From NCBI GenBank assembly GCA_035602605.1, contig DATNLZ010000068.1:62001-126000 (forward strand): a stretch of DNA of 64,000 nucleotides, read 5' to 3'. Positions 42,583 to 51,001 of the stretch are shown here, one piece after another. Source of the DNA: DASQHY01 sp035602605. GTDB taxonomy: Bacteria; Acidobacteriota; Terriglobia; Acidiferrales; UBA7541. The position numbers and the translations under genes were made by a program. A model generated the notes under the pieces. It was not told where the DNA came from, did not search any database, and saw nothing but the letters and a program-made list of their open reading frames with translations. Positions within the stretch are counted from its first letter, which is position 1; every line of letters starts with the position of its first letter.

Positions 42583-43662
42583 CTAAAGGTTTTTAAGTTG
42601 TGAGAGACGAAAGGGCGCGCCGAGGTGCTCACGGAGGTCGAGCCACAGTGCTTCGGGCATCCCCAGAAAGACCTTCACTACTTCAGGGTCAAACTGGGTA
42701 CCAGAGCAACGGTGAATCTCTTCACGAGCATGAGAGAAAGGAAGTGCACGCCGATAAGGCCGGTCGGAGATCATGGCGTCGAGCGCATCGGCAACAGCGA
42801 AGATCCGCGCTCCCAAAGGAATGGCCTCACCTTTGAGTCCACGTGGATAGCCAGTTCCGTCAAAAAATTCCTGGTGAGAAAGAACGATTTCGGCAGCGCC
42901 TTGCAGAAAAGGAATGCGCGTGACCATGTTATAGCCAATTTCGCAGTGGCGCCGCATCACCTGCTTCTCGTCGTCAGTGAGCGGGCCAGGCTTTCGCAAG
43001 ATCGAGTCAGGGATCGCCATTTTCCCAATGTCGTGGAGAAACGCGGCGCGTGCAATCGACGGCAAAACGTGAGGGTCAACACCCATCGACTTTGCAATCG
43101 AAATGGTAAACGCGGTGACGCGCTGGCAGTGCCCTTCGGTCTCAGCATCTTTCAGGTCAAGCGCGCCACCCAATGCTTCGAGCGTGTCGTCATACGACTG
43201 TTCAAGTTTAACCAATGCGCCGGTAAGCTGAGCGGTGCGATCTTCGACAAGCTGCTCAAGATTTCTTTGATAGTTGCGATTTTCAAGAACGAGGCGCCGG
43301 TGCTGCAAAGCGCGGCGTACGCCAAGAAAAAGCTGGTCCTTTTCGAACGGCTTTAAAATGTAATCGTAAGCCCCGCGGCGAATGGCCTCAAGCGCGGTCG
43401 ATAAATCGTGCATTGCGGTGACCATGATCACGGGTACGTCCTGATCGTGCACGCGCATCCACTCGAGCAGCTTCAGGCCATCCATTTCCGGCATGACCAT
43501 ATCGCTCAATACCAAATCGAGTGAATTTTCCTGTAAATGCTCGAGCGCAACGCGGCCATTCCCAACCGCCGCACATTCGTAACCCTGCGCCTGCAACATT
43601 GTTGAAACGACCTCGCGGATCGCCTCTTCGTCATCGACAACGAGTATTCTCTCAGCCTGCAC
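42583..43662 (-). CDS. Response regulator with HD-GYP domain (RpfG-like cyclic-di-GMP phosphodiesterase)
   Basis: I start at GTG 43662, preceded by AGGGGAG at 6 nt; upstream ATGs lack one. 359 residues: receiver domain (about 1-120) with VVDDEE and the phospho-Asp in LVLSDMVMPEMDG, a helical linker, and an HD-GYP domain with HCQRVTAFT, LHDIGKMAIPDSIL, H of RRHCEIGY and HQEFFDGTGYPRGLKG (the GYP motif). HD-GYP proteins hydrolyse cyclic di-GMP to pGpG or GMP with a binuclear metal site. It is divergent from the large hybrid kinase, a typical pairing. Confidence 0.93.
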   Translation of the reverse strand: MQAERILVVDDEEAIREVVSTMLQAQGYECAAVGNGRVALEHLQENSLDLVLSDMVMPEMDGLKLLEWMRVHDQDVPVIMVTAMHDLSTALEAIRRGAYDYILKPFEKDQLFLGVRRALQHRRLVLENRNYQRNLEQLVEDRTAQLTGALVKLEQSYDDTLEALGGALDLKDAETEGHCQRVTAFTISIAKSMGVDPHVLPSIARAAFLHDIGKMAIPDSILRKPGPLTDDEKQVMRRHCEIGYNMVTRIPFLQGAAEIVLSHQEFFDGTGYPRGLKGEAIPLGARIFAVADALDAMISDRPYRRALPFSHAREEIHRCSGTQFDPEVVKVFLGMPEALWLDLREHLGAPFRLSQLKNL

Positions 43663-43828
43663 GTGCGCTCCCCTGGGAATAACCATTATATGGCAAGACA
43701 CAGACTCTTGAGGGGCTCGTTGCCTAGTTGGAAAACCCCATGCTACGGTGAGAGGAGCTTCTCTGAGAATAAGCGGACTGAAGTCTCCACGATTTCAACC
43801 GACCCGCTCAAGATGTTGACGGAGGCGC

Positions 43829-46800
43829 ATGGAGTTTCTGCCCAATCAAGGCCTGGTGGGAATCGCGTTCTTCGAAGCGAGCGCCTTCTTTATTTTGCTG
43901 GTTCTCTTTATTCTTCTCAACCGTGACCTCCCTGCACGTTTTTTCCGTTTATGGCTGGTTGGCTGGGCGCTGTTTGCCCTGTCCAGTGCGCTCGAAGTCT
44001 TTGTAATCTTGAATCTGGGGCCCAACGTGCGGCTCCTGATGCTGGGGTGTCAGGTAAGCGCTGTCGTCTTGTTTCTCGCCGCGGTCATTGAATATAGCGT
44101 CGGCGGCGGCTGGAAGCTGGCGCAATTTGTCCCACTTACTGCGGTCTGCCTTCTCGGCACCTTCTACGCGGAGCGCGGGGGACCATCGGTTCTCTTCCAC
44201 GTTAGTTGGAATACTTCGATCTTGGTGAGTTCAATCCTGGTTATATCTGGATGGATTTTTTGGCGCAAGGCGCGCACGCAGAGGGGACATGGAGCCTTGC
44301 TCCTGGCCGGTGCGCTGTGGCTCAAAGGCATTCACGGAATCGATCGACCCTATTGGATTGAACATCCTCTCTTTTTGTTGCGGGTAGCGTTCGATCACTT
44401 ATTGGGCGTCACGCTGGGTGTGGCGATGGTGGTGCTCGTTCTGGAAGCGGCGCGCATCCGGACTGAGGATCTAAACGATAAGCTGCGCAGACTGACCCTG
44501 ATTACCACTGCAAGTACGCAGTTGCTGAAGGTCGACGACGTCTTGGAGAAGGTGCTCGAGCAGCTTGTGGAGAGTCTGGGTACGAGCCACGCGCTGGTGC
44601 GCTTGATTTCCGGCGCCGGCGAGTCAGCACAGCTCGTTTTGAGAGCTTCCGTCGGCTTTTCGGATTCGTTCAAAGAAAAACATGCCGGTGTTTCCATACA
44701 AGAGCCTTGGGCGCAGCGAGTACTTGAGGAGGAATGCTCGCTTCTCACACTGGAAGAGGAAACCGATAAGCTGGTTCGTAAAAAAATGACGGATGATGGC
44801 GTTTCGGCGATGGTCCTGGTGCCGCTCCCCGGAAAAGAAGGCCCGCTAGGAGTGCTCGCGATCGGTGAAAAAACACACAGGACTTTCCATCAAGAGGAAA
44901 TAACCTTTATTGTTAACGTCGGAAACCTGCTGGGTCTCACGATTCAGAACGTCAATCTGTTTGAGCAGGCTGCTACCGTGCAGCGGCAGTGGGCTTACAC
45001 CTTCGACTCCATCCAGGATCCCATTCTCGTTCATGACCAGAATGGCCAGATCCTTCGCGCCAATCAGCGACTTGCTCGCCTTCTCGGCAAAGATTCGGCG
45101 TCGCTTGTCGGGCGGGCGGTAGCCGATGTTCTTGATCACCCCGGCCAACCGTGGCAAACGTGCCCGTATTGCGAGGGAACCGCAGGAGAAGGTGATGAGC
45201 TCGATCCGTGGCTCAAGGGTTTTTTCCTGGCCTCGAATTCCAACTTTAATGATCCCTCCGGGCGTCAACTGGGCACCGTCCATGCCTTGAAGGACATCAC
45301 CGAGCGCAAACGCGCGGAAGAGAAGTACCGGACCTTAATCGCCAACCTCCAGGAAGGAGTTTTTATCTCCACACCGCAGGGTCGCTATCTAGATTTCAAC
45401 GATGCGTTCATGCGTATGCTTGGATATGACAATCGAGACGAGCTGATGGCCATCGATATCGGGCAGACCTTGTATATGGTTCCCCAAGATCGTGAGCGTC
45501 AGATAAAGCTTTTGCAGGAACACGGAGCCGTAGAAGATTTCGAGTTTCAGCTTCGCCGCAAGGATGGCGAAGCCCTGACGGTTCTGGAGTCCAGCATCGC
45601 TACGCGCGATGGTACAGGCGCGGTCACCGCTTTTCAGGGATTCATGCTGGACATAACCGAGCGGAAGCGCGCGGAGCAGGAAGTTCGCCGCCGCAACCGC
45701 GAGCTTATGGTGCTGAACTCGATCGGCCAAACGTTGAGCCAGGCACTCGAGTTACCTGACTTGTTAGGGCGGTCTCTGCGTCAGGTAACGGAATTATTCG
45801 GACTGGACATGGCCTCGATTTACTTGCTCGAGGAAAAAACAGGAATGGTGCGGCGCGTCGCGGGCGTAGGCCATCATTCGGATTATGTTAGGCATTTTCC
45901 CTCCGCGGTGATTCAGGCAGATCTTCTAAACCATATTCGCGCGGTGCATGCCACTGTTTTGTCTGCACAGAGTCTGCCGTTGCCTCCGGTCTTTCGCGAT
46001 CTGCTGCAGAAAGAGAATGTGCTCGCGGCTCACGTCGTAGTCCTGTGGTCGAAAAATCGCATGGTTGGATGCTTGCTGGTAGGTAGCCGAACGCTGCGCG
46101 AATTTACGCCCGCAGACCTCAACTTGTTAGCAGCGGCTGGGACGCAATTCGCTGCGGCGATCGAGAAATCGCTTCTCTATGAAGAAGCGCGCCAAGCGTA
46201 CGAAAATGTCCGGCGAACGCAAGAGCAGCTTCTGCAAAGCGAAAAAATGGCCGCGGTGGGCCAGCTGATCTCGGGAGTTGCGCATGAGCTCAACAATCCG
46301 CTAACGGCCATCCTGGGGTACAGTCAGTTGCTGGCGTCCAGCTGCGAAATCAGCGTTAAAGGCGCGGAATACTTGGAAAAGTTGCACAAGCAGGCCCAGC
46401 GCACACAGCGGATCGTGCAGAATCTACTGAGCTTTGCTCGGCAGCAAAAACCTGAGCGCCTGCCGGTCAATCTTAACCAGATTCTGGACGATACGATCGC
46501 GTTGCGTGACTATGACCTTCGCATCAACAATATTCAGATTCATCGCGATCTCGCCCCTGGACTTCCGTTCACTGCCGCCGATCCTCATCAATTGCAGCAA
46601 GTATTCCTGAATATCTTGAATAACGCTGTCGATGCCGTTCTGGAAAAAAGCGATCGAGGGGAAATTTGGATTCGCAGCGGGATGGAAGGACGCAACCTGG
46701 TGGTCGAATTTACCGACAGCGGGCCCGGGGTGCAGGATGCCTCCCGCGTGTTTGATCCCTTTTACACCACCAAACCCGTGGGAAAAGGAACAGGTCTTGG

Positions 46801-47350
46801 ATTGAGCATTTGTTACGGCATCATTACCGAGCATGGCGGAACAGTTCAAGTGCGCAACTCACCCCCGCGCGGTGCGACATTCGCGCTCAAGCTGCCATTG
46901 CATTTTGCCGCATCTCCGATGCGGTCCACTGCGGCCGGAACTAGCGATATCGTTTTCAAGAGTCGCATTCTACTGGTCGATGATGAAGAAGACGTCCTGG
47001 ATTTGGAGCGCGAAGTCTTGGTGACGCGCGGTTTCTCAATCCTTGTCGCGCGCAGCGGCCGCGAAGCGCAGCAGTGCCTCAAAAAGGAAAGTGTGGATTT
47101 GGTTGTCACCGACGTTAAGATGCCTGGAGAAATGTCAGGGCGAGATCTCTACGAATGGATTGTAAAGCATCGTCCGGAGTTGGCGAGCCGAGTCCTATTC
47201 ACGATGTCCAGCACGCGACCCGAAGAAATGAATAATTTGCTTCAGGAAAGCGGGTGCTGTGTGCTGCAGAAACCCTTCGAAGTGGAGACTTTCGCGCAGG
47301 TAATTCAGCAAGTCTTACGACAAGCCATCGCGCCTGCCGCACAGTCCTAG
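43829..47350 (+). CDS. Large membrane-bound hybrid histidine kinase (7TM, GAF, PAS, PAS, GAF, kinase, REC)
   Basis: 1173 residues. Seven hydrophobic segments (about 10-225), a GAF domain (about 235-380), a PAS (390-490), a second PAS (490-615), a GAF (625-795), HisKA with the phospho-His near residue 816 in GVAHELNNPLTAILGYSQ, HATPase (N box NILNNAVDAV, G boxes DSGPGV and GKGTGLGLS) and a C-terminal receiver with Asp in VVTDVKMPG near 1093. It probably senses a cytoplasmic or membrane signal and relays to its own receiver and to the divergent HD-GYP protein, which would lower cyclic di-GMP. The two genes are 166 bp apart and divergent. Confidence 0.93.
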   Translation: MEFLPNQGLVGIAFFEASAFFILLVLFILLNRDLPARFFRLWLVGWALFALSSALEVFVILNLGPNVRLLMLGCQVSAVVLFLAAVIEYSVGGGWKLAQFVPLTAVCLLGTFYAERGGPSVLFHVSWNTSILVSSILVISGWIFWRKARTQRGHGALLLAGALWLKGIHGIDRPYWIEHPLFLLRVAFDHLLGVTLGVAMVVLVLEAARIRTEDLNDKLRRLTLITTASTQLLKVDDVLEKVLEQLVESLGTSHALVRLISGAGESAQLVLRASVGFSDSFKEKHAGVSIQEPWAQRVLEEECSLLTLEEETDKLVRKKMTDDGVSAMVLVPLPGKEGPLGVLAIGEKTHRTFHQEEITFIVNVGNLLGLTIQNVNLFEQAATVQRQWAYTFDSIQDPILVHDQNGQILRANQRLARLLGKDSASLVGRAVADVLDHPGQPWQTCPYCEGTAGEGDELDPWLKGFFLASNSNFNDPSGRQLGTVHALKDITERKRAEEKYRTLIANLQEGVFISTPQGRYLDFNDAFMRMLGYDNRDELMAIDIGQTLYMVPQDRERQIKLLQEHGAVEDFEFQLRRKDGEALTVLESSIATRDGTGAVTAFQGFMLDITERKRAEQEVRRRNRELMVLNSIGQTLSQALELPDLLGRSLRQVTELFGLDMASIYLLEEKTGMVRRVAGVGHHSDYVRHFPSAVIQADLLNHIRAVHATVLSAQSLPLPPVFRDLLQKENVLAAHVVVLWSKNRMVGCLLVGSRTLREFTPADLNLLAAAGTQFAAAIEKSLLYEEARQAYENVRRTQEQLLQSEKMAAVGQLISGVAHELNNPLTAILGYSQLLASSCEISVKGAEYLEKLHKQAQRTQRIVQNLLSFARQQKPERLPVNLNQILDDTIALRDYDLRINNIQIHRDLAPGLPFTAADPHQLQQVFLNILNNAVDAVLEKSDRGEIWIRSGMEGRNLVVEFTDSGPGVQDASRVFDPFYTTKPVGKGTGLGLSICYGIITEHGGTVQVRNSPPRGATFALKLPLHFAASPMRSTAAGTSDIVFKSRILLVDDEEDVLDLEREVLVTRGFSILVARSGREAQQCLKKESVDLVVTDVKMPGEMSGRDLYEWIVKHRPELASRVLFTMSSTRPEEMNNLLQESGCCVLQKPFEVETFAQVIQQVLRQAIAPAAQS

Positions 47351-47889
47351 ATCATATCTTGGGTTTGCGCGGAAAGGTTGTCGATACCCGCAAGAAGCGC
47401 GTCTGTCTCCGAAGCCAGTCCGGCGATCATTTTGGTGAGTTGTTCGAGTGGTCGTGCATAGCTGACGCCCAGTTCCATCCGCACCCAGAGCAGCCGAGCC
47501 ACGAATCGAAAGCGCAAACTTAGCCACAGTCTTTCTAATTCCATTCCGTGACTCACCTTCGGCGAGAGCGCTGCGACAGTGCGTCCCAATCGCTCCAGGC
47601 GCTCAAAGTCTTCGCGCAGTCCTTTCACATACTTTCGGATGATCTGCGCCCGCTCTTTCTGGACTCTCCTGCAGCATTCCGGCGAGGCACGCTTAGCCAG
47701 AAATCGCAAGTCCGCTTCGGAAATCATCTGGCGGATCTGTGCAAAGTGCCACGCGTGTCGCGGAAACAACTCTTCGATCGGGAGCAGGTGGGTCGCGGGC
47801 TCGGAAGTTTGGCGACGGCCGCGCGCGATCATCAGCAATATTAGAAGTAACACTACCGCCAAACTTACATAAATGATGGTATCGGTCAT
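47347..47889 (-). CDS. Membrane-anchored hypothetical protein
   Basis: 180 residues: one N-terminal membrane helix (about 5-22), then a cytoplasmic helical domain rich in Arg and Leu, with a CC pair. No known family. It shares 4 nt with the end of the hybrid kinase (convergent) and an ATGA overlap with the preceding membrane protein, so it forms an operon with that gene. Confidence 0.6.
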   Translation of the reverse strand: MTDTIIYVSLAVVLLLILLMIARGRRQTSEPATHLLPIEELFPRHAWHFAQIRQMISEADLRFLAKRASPECCRRVQKERAQIIRKYVKGLREDFERLERLGRTVAALSPKVSHGMELERLWLSLRFRFVARLLWVRMELGVSYARPLEQLTKMIAGLASETDALLAGIDNLSAQTQDMI

Positions 47890-48662
47890 GGCTTCAGAAA
47901 CCCTTCGAGCTGTTCATTCAAGCGGCGCAGTTTTTCATTCACCTGCAGAGAATATTTCGGATAGAACTCTGGAGGATAGAGAACCGGGCGCTCGGTCGCC
48001 GGCAGAGGCACACGCAAACCCCGCCACCAGATCACCATCGTGCATCCAAAGGAGAGAACGATCATATATCTCCACACGGGCACATAAACACTCGACCAGT
48101 GGTTGACGATGGTAGCATTCAAGCCCTGCAGGGCAGAATAAAAACAAATTCCGATGGTAATCGCTTTGAGTGCAGGCTCTAGTGAAACAGTGTAATACCG
48201 GCAGAAGAGCAGAAAGACAATCAGCGTTATGGCACTCGCAAATTCCAGGTGAGGTTTCGCAGAAAACATAAAGTTACGGAACGTGGGATGCTGCTTATAC
48301 ACTTGAACATAGGCTACAAGCAATCCTAACATTCCAACTGCGGCCAGCAGCCTCCACGCCAGAGCCCAGATTCCCGGGTAAGGCTTAAGTGTTTTCCTCC
48401 AGATCTCAACGCTCACCATGGTCCTCAAAAAGATGGTAACGCCCTCCAGAGCCCAAAATGTTGACCAGCTTTGCGTCGCCTGGGTTCCCCAATAAATATA
48501 AGTTGCAGCAATCAGCAGCCCATTAAAGAGATTAATTATAAAGTACCAACTAAAAACGGGGAGATCCTCCCAGATCCGATTACGGGCGATCAGATAAACT
48601 AAATAAAGCTGGCCCAGGAGGCTAGCTGTCCAAAGTCCGATTTGCCCGGTCGAAAGCTGCAC
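47886..48662 (-). CDS. Seven-helix hypothetical membrane protein
   Basis: 258 residues from GTG 48662 with about seven hydrophobic segments and a C-terminal cytoplasmic tail (QVNEKLRRLNEQLEGFL). No diagnostic motif is seen. Resembles small polytopic proteins of unknown role in acidobacterial genomes. The stop overlaps the following gene as ATGA. The start has no good ribosome binding site. Confidence 0.55.
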   Translation of the reverse strand: MQLSTGQIGLWTASLLGQLYLVYLIARNRIWEDLPVFSWYFIINLFNGLLIAATYIYWGTQATQSWSTFWALEGVTIFLRTMVSVEIWRKTLKPYPGIWALAWRLLAAVGMLGLLVAYVQVYKQHPTFRNFMFSAKPHLEFASAITLIVFLLFCRYYTVSLEPALKAITIGICFYSALQGLNATIVNHWSSVYVPVWRYMIVLSFGCTMVIWWRGLRVPLPATERPVLYPPEFYPKYSLQVNEKLRRLNEQLEGFLKP

Positions 48663-48783
48663 GGTGGATTGAACGACAGCACGCTATTACCCTCTAGGTA
48701 AACTTATTCCGCCGTCCAGCCCCATGGCATACCGCTAAGGTATCCTCCTGCTGTTCAACGTATTCGAATCTATGCCAGGAGAA

Positions 48784-48951
48784 CTAAATTCCCGGAGGAG
48801 GCCACGGTGGTGGGCTCCCATCAACCCGAAGATCGCTAATAGGCCGAGGCGCGGCGTTATACCCTGCGCGCTGCGCGTTGACGAATAAAGTATCTAGCGA
48901 TAAGATTAGCGCGAAGAACGGCGCGACGAGCAGTACGAGGTTCTTTTTCAT
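48784..48951 (-). CDS. Small secreted proline-rich peptide
   Basis: A 55-residue frame from ATG 48951, with GGAGGGG 5-6 nt upstream. MKKNLVLLVAPFFALILS is a clear signal-peptide core, cleavage likely after VNAQ, leaving a mature peptide of about 28 residues that ends DGSPPPWPPPGI. It is too short for most ORF callers. The leader and ribosome site argue for translation. Function unknown; the Pro-Trp-rich tail suggests binding or a matrix role. Confidence 0.5.
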   Translation of the reverse strand: MKKNLVLLVAPFFALILSLDTLFVNAQRAGYNAAPRPISDLRVDGSPPPWPPPGI

Positions 48952-49041
48952 TTGGTACCCCTCCGGCGAACATGATGCTGGTGTCGAGGAGGAGAGAATG
49001 GCAGAGCTCGAAAACGTTCAGAAATCGGAACAGAGGATTTT

Positions 49042-49488
49042 GTGCAGACTTTGGAGGGCTTTCATCAGAATCGGCGCATCATTGAAGATTTCACCAGCAA
49101 TACCCTCGCGGTAATCTCAGGTGATTTTGCCCGGCTTGTCTATCTCTCGTCTCTGCGGGATTTGTCAGACGGTGTCTATCACCACGATGGATTGATGGCC
49201 GTTTATCCGGCTGCAGCTGTGCAACAGGCGCTTGAGCGCTGCCACGAAGAAATCTTTATTCGGATTTTAGAGACGCCTTTGGATAAGCAGGAAGCTGACC
49301 TTCGCGCTTGCCTGGGAAAGACCAGTGCATCGCTTGGGGAGACGGCACGCCGATGGGAGGAGTTGGAATTTTACCGCGTGCTGCTTCCCAGCGGAATGCC
49401 AGTTTATTTGAAGGATCTGTTTTGTTCTAACCTGCGTGCACTGCTGGAATGGATTGGCTCAACCACTACGGGGACACCAGCCGCGTAA
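49042..49488 (+). CDS. Conserved hypothetical protein (possible frameshift or alternative start)
   Basis: 149 residues from GTG 49042, which has AGAGGA 4-5 nt upstream. The N-terminus DFVQTLEGFHQNRRIIEDFTSN continues smoothly upstream in this frame without a start; a better start (ATG 48998, GAGGAGGAG upstream) lies in another frame and gives a 38-residue peptide that stops at 49114. One base missing near 49025 would join the two. The protein is soluble and helical; no family recognised. Its end overlaps the XRE gene (convergent). Confidence 0.55.
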   Translation: MQTLEGFHQNRRIIEDFTSNTLAVISGDFARLVYLSSLRDLSDGVYHHDGLMAVYPAAAVQQALERCHEEIFIRILETPLDKQEADLRACLGKTSASLGETARRWEELEFYRVLLPSGMPVYLKDLFCSNLRALLEWIGSTTTGTPAA

Positions 49489-50230
49489 CTACCCCGACGA
49501 CCTGACCTACAACTTCAGCCTCGGCCGGCAGCCGCCACACTTCAGGAAGGCACGGCGACAGCGGATGCGGCTGAAGCATTAGCCGTTCTCCATCGGTTAA
49601 AAACCAGCAGCAGCGATAACCGGTACGCACATCCACTAAAAAGATGGGCCGTTCGAACTCATTGCCCCATCCAAAATTTCGCACCGCACGCAATGCGGGA
49701 TCCACCTGTACCAGGCTTCCAGGCCGCAACAGTGGGTCCATCGAGCGGTCCTCCAGACCGACATAACCATAGCGATACTGCGATTGGCTATTGAACAAGG
49801 CTCCCTCGAGATAGCCCCACTGCTCGATCATGCGCGAGAGATATGCAGTACGACGAGGGTCAAAGCCGGGATCAAATCGCAAGGGCACGCGAAACACAGT
49901 AGGCGACGCTGCAAGATGAGTTTTTGGGGCCGAGATCGGACAGCCATCACGAAAATGATCGGCGAAGGGGACGTCGTACCATCCGCAAACCTCAATAGGA
50001 TTTAAATGGTAGATGGCAGCAAGTGAATATAGTTTATGAATGCTCGGAATAACTCCGCGATTCTCAATATCGGCCAGCCGGCTAATGCGAAGAATGAATT
50101 CAGAGCGCGCGTGCTGTTTCGATACCGCGTAACTGGCACGCTCCACGTCGCGGTATGTCAACCCCAGGCGCTCGCGCGCCTGCCGCAGGCGTAACCCTGG
50201 ATCCAATGTTGATTTGGGGAGCGTAAGCAT
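49466..50230 (-). CDS. XRE-type regulator with an S24-like C-terminal domain
   Basis: 254 residues from ATG 50230. The N-terminal helix-turn-helix is in GLRLRQARERLGLTYRDVERAS...RSEFILRISRLADIEN. The C-terminal half (GYVGLEDRSMDPLLRPGSLVQVDP) has the S24/LexA-fold SM-P-x-L-x-G-S pattern that senses or self-cleaves in phage-type repressors; however no catalytic Lys is confirmed. Probably represses its own promoter through the palindromes just upstream. Phage-like or stress regulator; target genes unknown. Confidence 0.72.
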   Translation of the reverse strand: MLTLPKSTLDPGLRLRQARERLGLTYRDVERASYAVSKQHARSEFILRISRLADIENRGVIPSIHKLYSLAAIYHLNPIEVCGWYDVPFADHFRDGCPISAPKTHLAASPTVFRVPLRFDPGFDPRRTAYLSRMIEQWGYLEGALFNSQSQYRYGYVGLEDRSMDPLLRPGSLVQVDPALRAVRNFGWGNEFERPIFLVDVRTGYRCCWFLTDGERLMLQPHPLSPCLPEVWRLPAEAEVVGQVVGVVTRLVSP

Positions 50231-50254
50231 GTTTAGTAATAAGATAATTTCCGT

Positions 50255-50295
50255 TTCATATGAACGCATTCCGGCTGTTCTGAATCCGGAACAGC
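50255..50295. promoter_or_regulatory. Palindromic operator candidates upstream of the XRE gene
   Basis: Two inverted repeats: TTCATATGAA (50255-50264) and GCTGTTC...GAACAGC (50274-50280 and 50289-50295, 8-nt spacer). They lie 25-65 bp before the XRE start, as expected for autoregulation. They are not LexA boxes of the CTG-N10-CAG type. Confidence 0.45.
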
Positions 50296-50443
50296 GAGGT
50301 TCAGGGTATTCCCCTGTTTCAATTGTATCGTAACCCTTCCTTCACGCGCAGTGCCGCGCTCGCTTGACAGCATGGTGTCCCCATGAAAGCATGTTCGGAC
50401 GGCTCAATTCCAAAGTAAATCTGTTCCTCTGGGTGCCTTAGTA

Positions 50444-50899
50444 ATGAGCAAGGGTTATTACGTGCGCGATTTCATGAGCTCGCCAGCGGTGACAATTCCT
50501 GTCACCGCGCGTTTGCTGGATGCGGCGATGGCCCTTCGGAGTTCTGCGATCCGTCACCTACTTATCGTCGATGCGAACCGCGTAGTTGGAATCATCTCGG
50601 ACCGCGATATTCAGCGTTGTGCTCCTTCTCGCCTCGTGCCAATTACCGAAGCGAAGTACAACGCAATTTTTGAGAATACTCCTTTGGCGAGCGTGATGAC
50701 TCGTGAGCCAACGTCAATTTCTCCGGGCGCACTGCTCGCCGACGCGGCTGCGATTTTTCAGGAAGGTAAATTGGGTTGCTTGCCGGTGGTTGAAAACGAA
50801 ACCCTTCTTGGAATCATTACTCGCTACGATCTCATGGCCGCTCTCCTTCAGGTCCTCAACGGAAAGACTACCCCGGCGGACTCCGAGGCCGGCAGCTAG
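50444..50899 (+). CDS. Tandem CBS-domain protein
   Basis: 151 residues made of two CBS motifs: YVRDFMSSPAVTIPVTARLLDAAMALRS... DANRVVGIISDRDIQR and LASVMTREPTSISPGALLADAAAIFQEGKLGCLPVVEN..LLGIITRYDLM. CBS pairs bind adenosine nucleotides and tune partner proteins. Alone here; target unknown. Confidence 0.85.
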   Translation: MSKGYYVRDFMSSPAVTIPVTARLLDAAMALRSSAIRHLLIVDANRVVGIISDRDIQRCAPSRLVPITEAKYNAIFENTPLASVMTREPTSISPGALLADAAAIFQEGKLGCLPVVENETLLGIITRYDLMAALLQVLNGKTTPADSEAGS

Positions 50900-51001
50900 C
50901 GACATATCATCTGCGAGCTTGCATCTGCGGCCGACCAACCGGCAACCATCGACCGGCGCATTGAATCTGATATTCTGTTCGCCAAATTCAGGGAGGGTGT
51001 T

